A DNA stretch of 64,000 nt from Buxus sempervirens (taxonomy: Eukaryota > Streptophyta > Magnoliopsida > Buxales > Buxaceae), in NCBI GenBank assembly GCA_947561395.2, contig OX387185.1, positions 25,053,866 through 25,117,865 of the forward strand, given 5' to 3'. The notes under the pieces are model-generated. The model was not told the DNA's origin. It saw only the letters and a list, made by a program, of their open reading frames with translations, and searched no databases. The translations under genes and the position numbers were made by a program. Positions 27,201-42,200 of the stretch are shown here, in pieces (positions within the stretch are counted from its first letter, which is position 1; each line of letters starts with the position of its first letter).

Positions 27201-30200
27201 CTTCATCTTCCTCTCTTGATGATTATGTACAGCTTGGGCCAGCTTTTTTTTAGTCCTATTGTTTTTATACTTTAATTGAGATAGTGAAGATGGTGCATAT
27301 CCATATTAATTTCCTAAAGTTCTTCATTACAAAGGCAAGAGAGAGAGAGAGATTTCAATAAAGCGTTCAGACAATGAACAAAATTAGTAAAGTAATCTAA
27401 AGCTTCCATAGAAGTCTTGGCATTCGTTTCAGACAACAACCAAAAATTCACAACAATAAAGCTTCCGAAGCAGTATTCCTGCGATGCTAACACCTCAAGA
27501 TCCGACAACATAGTAAACTAACTAAAGATTGTTCATTTCACACTGATATAATGATAAAATCATTTTAAGGATTGAAACAGAGGCAGCACTCAAAATGGGT
27601 AAGATAAAAAAAATGACTTTAAAAGGTAAAACACAACCAAGTCCCCTTTACTGGGACAGGTGACTTACTAGATTTCTTTAGGATGCATTTGGGAAGCAAG
27701 AGAACATGAGAAACCATGCATTTCTCATAGCATCCTGCATCCATTTTGATAGCAGAAAGATGCAAGAAACAGCATGGGACTGACACCTTAACCATGTCAT
27801 GAGAAATTTTTTTTGCCTAAAATGTATTGTGCTACTTCTACTGGAAATCCAAACAGCACAGTGAGAAACGCACATTTCTCATAATGATGTTCACGGGTAT
27901 CCAAATGCAACCCTAGTGATCTTAAAACATATGAAATGGGAAATAAGTGGTCAAATTGATTTCCCACAAAGGAATAACTTGGTTGGCAAGGAAACAAGAG
28001 CAAGATGAAAAAGTTGGTTATTTTTCAGAAATTGTTTGTGGGCAGATGGGAAACCACCAGTTATTTTTTTAAGTTGTCTCTTCCTAGAGTGAGGGTTGTC
28101 TTCTGAGATGAATCTGGTTGATATTACATTCCTATCTTAATCCTACTGGGGAACATTTGCTGTTAGAGCTGAAGCTAAATCACAGATGCTAGACATTAAG
28201 GAAGAATTAGAGAAGGAACCATTTGTTCTTGTAATTCAACAAATTGAATCAAGTTTAGGTTTTTAGCATCATTTGTGAAAGTTTCTTTTCAATTTGTAAA
28301 CAGATTGGCAAATGAGATGGCAGTCTCTCTAGCCAGAGACTCGAACTGATCCCATGGCTAGGGTTCTAAGGGAAGATGAAAACCTGTACAAGTGTTTCTA
28401 TACTTTCTATAATGTGCTATTAGTGTAGCATGCTGATTTTTGGCTTGTGTTGCACATATTTCATTTTTTTTTTCTTCTGGTGAGATGCACTATTCTATTT
28501 CATTTCTTCTCTTCTTGTTTGTCAGCAATTCATCCTAGTCGCTGCATAAACTTTTTGTGTATGTTTGTATATACTAATGAAATTTTTTGTTATCTAACAA
28601 CAAATAAGGAAAACCCAGTGTTTTAAAACTCACAACTAACTTGGAAAACTAATCTGAGTTACTTAGGTTCAGGTTATCTAACAATAAATGTTTGTATCCC
28701 CAACATTTTAATACACAACACCATTAATTTCAAATTAAAAAAAAAAAAAAAGACATGATAATTTCAAAGCCAAACAAAGACAACACAATAACTTTCATGG
28801 TCTGATTTCCATAACATAACTTTGTGTGTATAAAGGAACATGCTCCTATGGAATTTTTCAGTTTTCCTCATTGATTTTGTTACCCAATTAATTTTCGAAG
28901 TGTAAGCACTTATGAAGTCATTTGGTATAAACTTGTTTCTTTATTTGGTATTTATCATTTGCTACTTATAAAGATATAAGCATTACGGTTAAATTATATT
29001 ATTTTACCAAACTTATATCTATCTTGACATGTAATTTCTACTTATTATATCAATACCTTTTTATTTTCTATGTTATTTTTTGAAAGAACCATGTTTAGCT
29101 CCAACTCTCCATCTCCTTAGTTCCAATCATGGTTTACAATTCCGGCAGCATGCTGGCAAAATTTCGTTTTAAGGGGGTAGCGGCGGGAAATTAGAGGGGA
29201 AAAGCCCTTCTGCGGCTATTTTCCTCCATGCTGGTGAAATCTGGGAAATTTTCCCCAGATTTCCCTCGATTAGGAAAATTTTCCCTTTGATGCCAGCGAA
29301 ATCTGGCAAAATGTAAAACCTTGGTTGCAATTAGGGGTGAAGAGAACAAAAACGCCATAAATATGGATAAACTGAAGGATCATGAAAACGGTGGGCAGGT
29401 CTTTCCTATTCTCCATAGTACATAAAGCTCTCCACAAAGTTCCTAAAGATCAACTCAACAATAGAAGCCATTGTACAAAACTAAACTGAATTTCTTAACC
29501 TTAGTCCACTACTAATTTGTATTATTACTTGACATGTGTTAGATATGTGGTTTAGTTATTGAAAAATTTTAAATTTTTACTTACATCATAGCACATTTTT
29601 AAATTTAGCCTCTGTAAAACTACATATTCTAATTCAAAACAATGTCTTGAATTACAGTCAATTAAGTAGATTTAGAGTACATATCTAAATACAAAGTACA
29701 AAGAAAGAAACATTCACAACCTCAACTTGCAATTGTAAGAGTGGGTCATGTTCGAAATGGTTACCTTCTCTTTCATTTCACAACCTCAACTTGCATTTCT
29801 GCTTCTTGAACTCCAGCATCGGGAAAATTATAAGGATATTCCTACCAGAACGACTAGAGTGTCGGCGACTGGAGTGAGCATCGGCGACTAGAACGAATGA
29901 CTGGAGCGAACGACTGGAGCAAACGACTGGTGTGAGCGTCGGCAACTGGAACGACTGGTGTGATTAACGGCGGATGAAAGTTTGGGGCTAGTATAGAATG
30001 ATGAATGGTTCGGGATTGCGAGATGTTTACAAGGACCTAGAACAGGCTGGGTATTCCATTATCGAGATTGAAAATTTTCTCGACTCTTCATCTTTTCGGA
30101 AAACAGAGCAGCCGCAGAAGGGGCTGCAAAAAATCAGTCCGTCTTACGCTGAAGTTGTAAAGAGAACATTACCCGTCCTGGGTGGTGGTCGGCGTCAATA

Positions 30201-33200
30201 GGAGTCTAACCGCAAGCCTGAGATGGCGAGAACATCGATGGTGATTGAGCGTAAAGTCTTCCAATTCGTGCGAATTTCTGGGAAGAAGGGAGTAACCTTT
30301 CGGATGGTGGAAAGAAACAAAAATTTCTCTGCTTGGGTCCAATTTCACGGCAGAGACATTTCATGGTTGCTAAACGCAGTTGAGAATGCTCAGAAGTTTA
30401 GTCGTCGGGTTGGTACTTTGTGTCGGTCGGAGATGGGTGGTCGCATTTTTACTACGAAGATTTGGATGAATAATAGAGGAAGAATGCTGGTGGTGTCTGT
30501 CTTTAGGAAGTTTGGTGAAGGCGGGATGGTGATTCTACCAATGGTGGATGAACAGACTAAGTGGAAGTATGTTTTAGATGCTTGGGATAGCTTATCTTCC
30601 AAAATGAAGGGTAAAATGATAGTGTCTGATGAGGCGCAGGGGGTACGAGAAGCTAGTGAAGTTGGGGAAGGGCTTCCTCTATTTCATGGTCGGAAGCAGG
30701 TGATGAAACAGAGTGACTCTCGTGTCTCTGTATTCCCATCTTTTTGTAAAGCTAACAAGACTAATTCCAAGATCATGAGGGAAGGTCGGGAACCAATATT
30801 GGAAATTAGAAGACCAAAGCAGAACAGTGGTTGACGATGGCATTTCCCACTTTGCTGTAAGGCGTCGGCTCCCATTAAGTGGGACGAATTTTTGGAGTGC
30901 TGTTTCCAGAAGAATGGGAGTCATTGGAAGCCATCGTTTATCCCATTGGGCCCGGAGGAAGTGGTGATATTCGTAGCCTCTGGCCTGGATGCAGAGAGAG
31001 CTGTTGCCGATAGTCCGATTACATATAACAACGCAATGGTGTTTGTTAATTGGTGGAGGAAAGATTTCAGACCGGAAGCTGGGCCGATCAATGAAGGAGG
31101 GTGGTGGATTCGAATGTATGGTGTTCCACCTCATCTCTTGGCTCAGCAAACGTTTCAGAGAATTGGAGAATGTTTGGGAGGTTTTGTGCAGATGGGTAAT
31201 GTCCACCTTGACGGTGCTGTATCAATTAAAGTGGGTGAATCAGTTGCTCGAAGGATTCCCAGAAGCTTGAATGTTTGGGATGGAGTGTTCTAGTCTGAAA
31301 TTTTGCGAGGAGAGAACATGGGGTTCGTGTCAAGGAGTCTTGAGTGTACAGAAGACAACGCCATGGGTGGAAGATGATGACCGACGTGGCAGGGAGTCTG
31401 AAGGAATTTGTATACTTGATGAAGGGCAACATGGAGAAAGTAGAGGTGGCGGTCAACCTTTCAGTACGGTTGACGTCTGGGGTGAGATACACGCAACCGA
31501 GGGGAGCAGCTTGTGTGCGGCTGGAGATTTAAATTTGAATGAAGAGGGCCTCACGTGATGGCCCAATTTAATGGGTCAGGGGATGTTTGTAAGGAGGATG
31601 GATCTTTGAATGGATGTGGGCCGAGTTACGGGCCCAAGGTCCCATATGGTGAGGGGTGGTCGAGTGTCGAACTCGTCCAACAGTCGGGCCCAAGAATCCC
31701 GTGCAACCTCCAGTCGCCCAAAGCAATTTCCGTCATGGAGATGAGCAAAGGAGTTGCAGGTTCTAGGGGAAATAAGGAGCCTGCTAAGGAAAGCGAGGAA
31801 ATGATGGCGGTTGAAGGTGAGGGCTGCGAAGTGGTCGATCCTGGTCGCATGGTTGAGGGTGGGGAAAATCAAGTAAAAGGAGGGTACATATGCTTCGAGG
31901 ATCCGAGCATGAAGAAGATGGCTCCCCATTTTCGACAGGCTTATGATTATCGAAAGATGAAAGGTGATCTGGTTCCAAACTTCAAATTAGCGTCATTTTA
32001 CAACAGATTGGAGTGATCTATTTCGACGAGTGACGCTCGCATAGCACAAATCGAGGAGTGGGTGATGTGGACGACTAGTGAATGGCGTTTGATACATCAT
32101 GGCGATGAGGAGGCCTTGCGAATGGACAAGAGGTCTATTGCGATGGTTGAGGAAAATCAATTAGGGAGATTGAAGGAATCTCCAGGGGATGACACGAAAA
32201 AAGTACTATGCTACTCAAGGCGTCGTGGTAAGAGGGGTACGAAGCTAAAGCAAGTCTCGGATCCGAAGCAGGCGAATAGTGGTGACGGTTTCCTCCCTTT
32301 CATGCCATCTTTTGATGCTGCAAATGGGGAGGTCGGGTGCCCTTCTTCTGGTGTGGTGATGGAAAGCAGTGATTCGCTGGTATGTACTCATCAAGCTCCA
32401 ATCTTGGGTAACCTTTTTTCTGAGTATTCCTCCAATCATTTTCTTCATGGCTCTTTGGAAAGCTCCCCCCAACCGTCAGATAAGCTATGTCCTAAAGAAG
32501 GTATGTGTTGTGTAAGAGTTCCCCCCTATCGTCCTTTCGATTATTTGATGACCTTTCTAGACCTGAGATTGGGACCCCTTCTGGCTTGTCTCTCAATGCT
32601 GAAACTACAAATGCAATGCTGAGTATGAGTGGTAATTTGGGTGGCAGGGAAGCGAGGGAGTTGGGGGAGTGTTGGAAGGTGAGGGAAGAGGATGAGGATC
32701 TGTGGGGTGGGGTTCAGAGGTTTGCTGAGTTTGTGATTGAAAGGGTCGAAACAGCAAACGGAGGGAATATCTCCCTCCAGAGTGCTGTCAGTAAAAGTAG
32801 GGAGAGGTTGGGGAGAATTAGAAATGGTGTTTAATGAAGATAATCTCTTGAAATATTCGTGGGTTGGGGAGTGATGGTAAGAAGAGAGCAGTTAAGGATA
32901 TCTGTCATAGAATTAATCCTAATATCATGGTTGTAATATAGAAACAAAGAAAGAAGTCATTGATAGAAGGTTAGTAAGGCAGTTGTGGGGAGATAGGGAT
33001 AGGGAGTGGGAGTTCCTCCCCGCAGTTGGATCAGCGGGGGGAATTCTGATCATGTGGAATACAGTAATAGTAAAAAAAGAAGAGATGCGAATAGGTGTTT
33101 TTACCCTTTCCATTAAATTCTCCTATTACTCTGATCAGTTCTCTTGGTGGCTATCAGGGGTCTATGGACCGCCTCGGCCTAGGGGGAGGGAGGAGTTCTG

Positions 33201-36200
33201 GAGTGAACTTTCTGATTTGTATACAAGTTTTGAGGAGCCGTGGCTAGTGTTGGGGGACTTTAATGTGATCTGTTATTCTCATGAGAAGGGTAGAGGGAAC
33301 CTAAGCCTTACCAGAAGTATGAGGGCATTCTCAAGATGGATTCAGGATTGTGAGCTGATTGACTACCCTCTTAACGGTGGCCAATTCACTTGGTCAAATT
33401 TTCAGGACCCCCCATTGTGTTCTAGAATTGATAGAGTTTTTGCTTCAACGGACTGGGATTCCCATTTCCATAATGTGAGGCAGTCTCTGCTTCCAAGACC
33501 TATTTCCGATCACTATCCAATTTGGGTGTCCTGTGTCTTGGTACCTAGAGGTCCTACTCCGTTTAGGTTTGAGAATATGTGGTTTGAGCATCCGGAATTT
33601 GAGACTTTGGTGAAAGTGTGGTGGGAGGAGGCAGTTGAAGGTATTCAGGGGTGGGCGGGTTTTATATTTTTGAGATCTCTTCAGGGGTTAAAGGTTAGAA
33701 TGAAGAAATGGAATAAGGAGGTTTTTGGTTGTATAATTGAGAAGAAAAATAAGTTGTCAAAAGAAATTGAGGAATTGGACAGAATGGAAGAAGAAGGGAA
33801 TTTTAGGGCAGTGGATAGGGAGCGGAGACAAGACATTAAATTGGAATTCCTGGAAGTTCTTATGAAAGAAGAAATCTCTTGGAAGCAAAAGTCCAGGATC
33901 TTGTGGCTCAATGAAGGGGACCAAAATACACATTTTTTCCATAAGATTGCCTCCGGTAGGCGTGGGAAGAACAATATTTCAAAGTTGGTGATTAATGGAA
34001 GGGAGACAGATAATGTGAATGAGATCATTCATGCCCTAACAGAGTTTTATTCTTCTCTTTATAAGGCTGATCAAGCCTTAAAATTCTTTTTGAAAACTGA
34101 TAATGTGACAAGGTTGGACAATGAGTCAGTTGAATGGGTTGAAAGACCTTTTGAGGAGGAGGAGGTGCTAAAAGCAATTAATGAAATGGATGGGAATAAG
34201 GCACCGGGGCCTGATGGATTTACAATGGGTTTCTTTCAAAGGAATTGGGGTCTTATGAGGAATCATCTGATGCAAGTCTTTAAGGAATTTTTTTCATCAG
34301 GAATTATAAATAAGGGTACTAATGCAACTTTCTTAGCATTGATTCCAAAGAAAGAAGGGGCCGTGGAGATTAAAGACTTTAGACCCATTAGCTTGACTAC
34401 TAGTCTATACAAGATCATTGCCAAAGTTTTGTCTAATCGGATTAAGGTAGTTCTTCCTAGACTAGTGGCCCCTAATCAATGCGCTTTTGTGGAAGGGCGT
34501 CAAATTCTTGACTGTGTCATGATAGCAAATGAGTGTATTGATTCCCGCAATCGATCTAGAGAGCCGGGGGTAGTGTGCAAGTTGGATCTTGAAAAGGCCT
34601 ATGATCAAGTGGATTGGGGGTTCCTTGATTCTGTTCTTCAATGGAAGGGATTTGGAGATAAATGGAGAAGATGGATTAGAGGGTGTGTTAGTAATGTTCA
34701 TTTTTCTTTCCTCCTTAACGGTCGGTTGAAGGTTTCTTCCCTTCTTCTAAAGGCCTCCGCCAGGGGGACCCTTTGTCCCCGTTTCTGTTCACCTTGGTAG
34801 GGGAGGTTTTGAGTTATTTCTTTAGAGTGGCTCAGGAGAGGGGGATGCTAAATGGTTTCTTGGTCGGATCAGATGAGACTCGGGTGTCTCACCTCTAGTT
34901 TGCGGATGATATTATAGTGTTTTTGGAAGAGGGTGAACACCAAGTCGATGCCTTGAGGTGCGTTTTAAAAACTTTTGAGGTGATTTCTGGTCTTTCAGTT
35001 AATCTTCAGAAGAGTCTAGTGGTTGGCCTGAACTTGGAGGAGGGCCGTTTAGAGTATATAGCCAGTAGGATGGGGTGCCCGGTTGGCTCTTTACCTATTC
35101 CATATTTGGGGTTGCCCTTGGGTGGGGTGTCTAGGTCTCTATCATTTTGGGAGCCAGTCATTGAGAGAGTGGAAAGACGTCTTTCAACTTGGAAAAGGAA
35201 TTATCTATCTTTTGGGGGAAGAATTACACTCATTAAATCCGCTCTTTCCAACCTTCCAGTTTACTATATGTCCATTTTTAGGATGCCCAAGAGGATAGTC
35301 AACATCATTGAAAAGTTGCAAAGGGATTTTTTGTGGGAGGGAGGGGGTTTCAAGAAGGATCATCTTGTCAAGTGGCAAGAAGTGTGTAGGAGTAAAGAGC
35401 ATGGAGGAATTGATGTAGGAAACCTTGTCGCTCGAAATTCATCACTACTTGCTAAGTGGCTTTGGCGTTTCAGTAATGAGAAGAATAGCCTATGGCTTCA
35501 AGTGATTGGGTCTAAATATGGTCTTACAAATAATGGGTGGGATGTTGGAGGGAGAGCTCACCCTTCAACTCTTAGCCTTTGGAAGAATGTGGCACCTCTC
35601 TCTCCTCTTTTCCTTTCCAATGTCCGCTTTATTGTGGGCTCTGGCACATCTATTTTTTTTTTGGCATGATCTGTGGTGGGGATCCATCCCTCTATCTTCT
35701 TTGTATCTTCCTTTGTTTCGAGTTGTGTTGTATCCAGATGCTTTGGTGTGTGATGTCGTCAGCATTTCCATTAGTGGTATTGATTGGAATCTTCCGTTTA
35801 GAAGGGAGCTTCGTGACCATGAGCTCGTACAATTATCTTCCTTGCTTGATCTCCTTAAGGATGTGTTTATTGATCCCCAGCATCCTGATATTCGGGTTTG
35901 GTGCCCAAAAGCAACGGGTACTTTTTCTTGTCGTTCTTTCTTTAAAATCTGTAGACCCACTATTGGTTCATTTCCCTCTTCTTTCCCTAGCTCCTCTCTG
36001 TGGAAACCTTTGGTCCCACCCAAGATCAAGGCTTTTGTATGGACTAGCTTACTTTATAAAATCAATACTGCGGACCATCTCCAAAATAGAAGAAAGTGGC
36101 TATCTATCTCTCCAAATGTATGTATCTTATGTATGGGGCAGGGGGAGACTGTAGACCATCTGTTCCTTCATTGTGTGTTTGCTAGAAAGATATGGAATTA

Positions 36201-39200
36201 TTTTCTTTCTGATATTGGTTTATCTTGGGTGTGGCCTAATAAGTTGATTGATTTGCTACATCAGTGGAGTTTTCCTGGGCTAAGGAGGAGAGGTAAGATT
36301 TTGCATAGGCTCCTATTTCATGCAATTTTATGGTTCATATGGAAGGAAAGAAACCGCAGAATCTTTGATGATAAACACTCCTCCCCTATTGAAGTGATGG
36401 AATCTATTAGGTTGTCAGTAGCATTATGGGCTATGAGATATGCTGAATTCAAGAGTATTTCCGTGACGGAAGTTGTGAGGAATTGGGTTACTATATGTTT
36501 CTCATCTTCGGTTCGGATAGCATCTTCTCCTATTTGGACACCTCCTAATTTTGGAAGTATAAAGCTAAACTTTGATGGAAGTTCTTTTGGGAATCCAGGC
36601 CAAGCCGGAGTTGGAGGGGTTTTCAGGAATCATATGGGTGAGATTCTTACTGCATTTCGTGGGCCAATTGGAGTGACGGATTCCACTAGAGCTGAGCTTA
36701 TGGCACTGATTACAGGTTTGCGATATGCTCATACTTTGGGTTTAAGTGAGCTTGATGTTGAAGGGGATGCGGCTAACATTATTCGATGGATGAATAGCGG
36801 TGGTGCAGGTCCGTGGAGATATTTGGAGCTTATTAGAGTTGCTAGATCCTTAGTGCGAGGTTTGAATGTCTCATTCAAACATGTATTGAGGGATGCTAAT
36901 GAAATAGCCGATAGTCTAGCAAAGGCTGGGGCTAAAAGTCAATCACTAGTTTTTGGGGATATTGGTGTTTGTATGCATAGTCAATAGGCTTTCTTTTGAG
37001 GGTGCTATTCTTTTGGCACCATTGTATTGTTTTTTCCTTCTCTTTTTATAAAACTTCATCACTTATCAAAAAAAAAAAATACAAAGTACAAAACTTTCCC
37101 ACAACTTAGTATAGATTTATTAAGTTTATTATTATTTTGATTACAAAATGAATTGAAAAAGCAAAATTATAATGCTCTGAAGGCAACCTATGCTATTGTA
37201 TGCAATGATCAGTTTACCACAATCCCTATAGTTCCTAAAAAAAATCATTACATCTTACAAAAACTCTTTCACCAATCCTAGTCTAAAATAAAATATAAGA
37301 AATCCCAAAGCGAACAAGTATAACTCAATTTATGAGTTACAACACATCTCCATCGAGGTGACCTTTGACAAAAGTTTGTGGTTTTCTTCATTATGCACCA
37401 GTAGCAAGTATCAAGGCCATGGGTTACCTTTGCAACATAATATACACATTGTACTAACCAATATCAAGTTAAAGTCGAAATTTAAATTCAACCGCTACTG
37501 CTCATGTATAAAGGATACTCCGGGAATAGGACTGTGGGTTCTATCCAAGTTGTACAGTCAAACCCATAGGGGTGATCTGTCACTGGACTGCAATTTGAGA
37601 GTTGCTTTACCAATCACTGAAATGAGATGATTGCAAGCCAATATCACAGTGAACTTGATGTCAAAACAACATCAACTATTTTCTATTAATAAGAACATAA
37701 TTCATTTTTTTCAGTTTTTTATTGTTAGCTTACATTAATTAACTTAGAGAGCTATAATTACCATATATACTTTATACAATCACTAATGTCCCCCGCCAAC
37801 AGCCACATGGACTTAGCTTGTGAATTGCTTCATCAGCCCGCAACAGATATTTTTTAAGCCTGAGGCTTCCTAAAGCAGTATAACACAATCATTCATTTTG
37901 GTTACTAGCCAATATCATAGTGAACTTGAAACTCAAGTCAAATGAACATAATGCAATTTTTTTTCAGGCTAGTATTGTTCCCTCAGCTTTATCATAACAC
38001 TTTTATAATATGATCATGGTTCTAATATCCATATATCCCTCGATCTGTCTAGAGATATATCCCCTTTCCTTAGAAGGTGAAATAAATCATTTAGGATAAT
38101 CTTGCATATTAACATTGATATATCAATCAATATATCTCCTTTACCCAGGTGGCGATATATCTAGTGAATCATGATATCGATATTTAAAACCACTCGAAAA
38201 CACATGCATTCGAGTAAATAAACCACTAATCATACAAATACACACGCATGTATCATGCACACATGTTGTACCCCCACCAAATTTTGAATGTTAGCATAAA
38301 TGGGCAGAAACACCTCATAAAACCAGCAGCCAAAAGAAAATGGGCATCAATAGATACTTTAATTTCCTTATTTCAACACTCAAATGTAATGTCTATAATT
38401 ATAAATAGATATTTGATGCCATATATATTCACTCCTTAGTTTTGAAGGAAAAAAATAATCAAGGAAAATATACACAATCAGGCATATTACACCCATTAGC
38501 AGTCTTAGGCAAATTCAAGTTCAGCAAATGTTTCACTACAGAAGTTACAAACTTAAGGAGGACAAAGAGCTAAAGCTTGAGCAAGAATATCAAATGTTTG
38601 TAGACACAAGTGGTATCACATAAAATATAGGATAAATTTTAAATCTAATAAAGTTGACCTAGATGAGACTACCTTTTTCTAGAAACTCATCACCAACAAA
38701 ATATAATTAATAATACATGAATACAGCACCATGAATCTCTTCCAACTCAAAAGATTATTGCAAGCCTTCAAGTTATATAAAAAAGAACCAAGGGGGACAT
38801 GTAATGGAAAACCTCATTAAAATTTGGGAAAATTAGTCACTTTTCGTCGATAATTATAAAAACAGTCCACTATAATAGGGAATTACAGAAATGAGTCACT
38901 TTTCGTTGATAATTATAAAAACATTCCATCATAATTTAATTACAAGATCACTTTTCAAATATAATTAAATTAGAGGATCACTTTACTTAGGACACAAGCG
39001 TATTGTACATAGACACAAGGGCATCTATGTGGGATTCGAGCAAGTCTATCATGGGACACAAGCGCATTCTACGTGGATACAAGCGCATCATACGTGGACA
39101 CAAGTGTGTTTTAACTACAATAAAATGACAGTATTTTTTAATATTTTTTGAAAAGTGATCCTTCAGGTCAATTACATTTGAAAAGTGGCCTTTTTTTTTT

Positions 39201-42200
39201 TGTAAAATGAGATCTTTATGTACTGTTTTTATAAATATACAGGCCAAAAACTGACCCTTTTTCATAATTTTCCCTTAAGATTTCGCAAATGAGGAGTCAC
39301 AAGTATATGAAATAATTAGCATTGATCATGCACAAAATGTATCAAAAGAATTAAAATAAAAATCCCACAGCTATCTTTAAGGATATTGGACTGCTTACCA
39401 TTTCAAGGACTTTTCTCAACATGAGACCACCAAATGAATGTCCACATGAAACAACCATTGCATCTTCAAGAAATGCACCACTACAACATCACCAAAGAAA
39501 GGGAAATAAATTTGTCAGTTGCTTCATTTATTCTACCACTACTTTATCCTTTTTCAATGAAGTAGAAAACAAGGAGATGGTTTCCATTTCACTTGTGTCA
39601 TACTTATCGCTCTATAATTAGCAAGCATGGTACGAAGTTCTGCTCCAGTGGAAGAGTAGGTAATTTTCGAAAAGGAAGGGATAATCCTACTTCTGTCACT
39701 ACAATCACCAAACACATGTTTGTATTTACAGTAGATCACCAACAATAAATCATCTTATCCATAATCATAGGATGGCTCATGACGATGATTTAGTACATCG
39801 GCCAACCCTATCAACACCGACAGTTGGCAAATGTATGGTGATGAACATATTGAAATATGTATCTATGTATGTATGTGTGTCTAATATACATATACACATA
39901 TATTATGTATATGTAAACATATATTGAAAGTTTAAATTCAAAGCAATTGATCCTATTATCAAACAAATTTATTACTGATAAAAGTAGAAATGTTAGATAG
40001 AAAATTTACTCTTTAGTATCTAATTTTTGGCTTATCAAAATTACTTTTAATAAGGTATAGAAGCAAGGCCTAAAACTCCTCAAGAAACAACAAGAGCTCC
40101 TGATTGTGAGCTTCAAACATGAAAAAGTCAAAAGACATTTCAGAACATAACTATATCCCAAGACTTTATGAAATAAATAGCTTCAGAAGTTTCAACAACT
40201 TCTGGAGAAACATAAAAAGGTTACAAGTTTTCTTCAAGAGTTTCGGATTTTTAAAATAAAATATCCAATTGTTTTTAAATTTTTATAAGTATTTTACTGC
40301 TCAAATGAGTTTACAATGCTGCCCATGATTAACAATATGTCACCCAAAACATCAATTATAAATTGTCGAACCATGCATAAAACTGATATCAATGCCGCTA
40401 GAGTTTGACTTGAGGGGTTGATACACCATAACTCGCCATGAAGTTCCAGAGCATCAACCTAAGCCCAACCAAACCAAATACTTAACCAAACTCTGTGTTC
40501 ATCAACATGGGTGCAGGTGGGGACAACAAAAAGGAAAATTCAAGATGGTCACCTGAATAAAAGCAACGGTTCTAGGTCTTTCACTGTTAGACTATAACCT
40601 AAACTCACATACCATCAGAGAACCAACACCCAAGTTGTAAAAGATAATAAAATAAAAACTTGATTAATAAGTAATATATATATGTGTGTGTGTGTGCGCG
40701 CACGCGTGTATCTGTGTGCGCGTGTGTGCACGCATACAAAGTCGTTCTGAAGAAAAACCATCCTCATCCCATGGCAGGAAATAACATATTTTCACAGAAA
40801 GAAATTTCTTTCCACAACCAACGGTAGAACTGCAAAAAATCAAGCCCAACGTAAAATTAGAAGGCAAAAGCAAGGGACATTCCACTTACGATAAAGGATC
40901 TGAAAGAACACTTCTTAATGATGGCTCCCTATTCAAATTATTTCGAGCTTCCTGTAACACAAATTAAATAACGACCATTATACACATAAAGACAAGAATC
41001 ATCCCAGACCAATTGGCAAATTTAATCAAAGAAATCACCTTCATAGTACAGGAAGACAGTGATACACGGAGGGAAAAAGCTTTCCAAGTTACATATAGTA
41101 CAATGACATGAAAAGCAATAGCTTCCATTTGAAATTGTCAATGCAGGTAATAAAATCATCGCTTAAATGGCAGAACATACGAAATAGCAAAATGATTACA
41201 TTTGAAATCATAATAGATAATAGAATTGTGCATGCAAGTCCAGCAATAGGCCCAAGAGCACCAACTACATTCTTCTTGCACAAAACTGCTCGTTCTGGTA
41301 TTATTACAAACTCTAAAATAACAGAATGCATCTTGTTTAACATTGCATGAGCTCATCAATGAAATTTTTAAAATAATTTGGACCTGCAAGGCACCTTCAA
41401 GGTTCAAACTCTAATATTTTGACACTTCGCAATTATTTAGGCCCGCAAGAAAACTCATTCTTTTTGCAGGATCAGCATTCATTCAAAATCCATTTAGACA
41501 TCTATAGCCATTTAGGGGAGCTCAAATTGCCAACCACTTCATTTGCCGTAGTGTCACACTACAATATCCCGTTAAATATTTTTTTGGTGTTGTCAGCAAT
41601 GCAAGGGATCAATTGGACAAATATGAAGTGCCCGATCAGGCTAATTTTGCCATTAAGGATGCAGCAAAAATATTAGATGGAATCCTTTTTTGTGCCCAGA
41701 AAGTGTTTTATGTAAATATATCAAGGTGCAAATAGCAAAGATTCCTATAACTCATAAGGAACACAATATTATAGAGTTCTTTGACTTCTTATCTTAATTT
41801 CATGTTGTACACTGTAATTCAATCATTTAAACATAATTTCTAAACATTTCTTCTATAAAATACGCGGTCAGTGATGCCCATATATATTTATATATATATA
41901 TATATATATATATTAAACTTCCTAAAAGATTAACATGACAATTACAAGACAATTGCCTCACAATATGTCCACAAAGTTTTCCATCATGCCAGCAAAATTC
42001 AATTGCATGCTGACAAAATTTCACCAAGTCTACTTGGTAAAATGTCAAACAAAATGGAAATGTAAAATCTTGCCTTGCAATCTAGTAAGGAAGATCTGCT
42101 CAATGCTCCTAAGATGGTCAGGTTAAAAGCTCACTCACAGCTTATCAATTTGATAAAGAAAGTCAACAAATTAGAATTTTTTATGTGATTTATCAAAATA

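Larger units (their letters stand above)
29703..37076 (+). mobile_element. Near full-length L1 LINE, antisense in intron 7
   Basis: 7,374 bp with perfect 16-bp target duplications aaatacaaagtacaaa (29687-29702 and 37077-37092) and an A tail. The order is 5' UTR with short tandem units, ORF1, ORF2, 3' UTR ending acttatc(A)n. The complete ends and near-open ORFs suggest a fairly recent insertion that has since gained a handful of stops and frameshifts. Because it is on the opposite strand to the U-box gene, its A tail does not act as a terminator for that gene. Confidence 0.93.

Noticed and set aside
31555-32622. Possible host gene between L1 segments
   Set aside because: Lies between ORF1 domains and the ORF2 start, within the same pair of target duplications, so it belongs to the L1.
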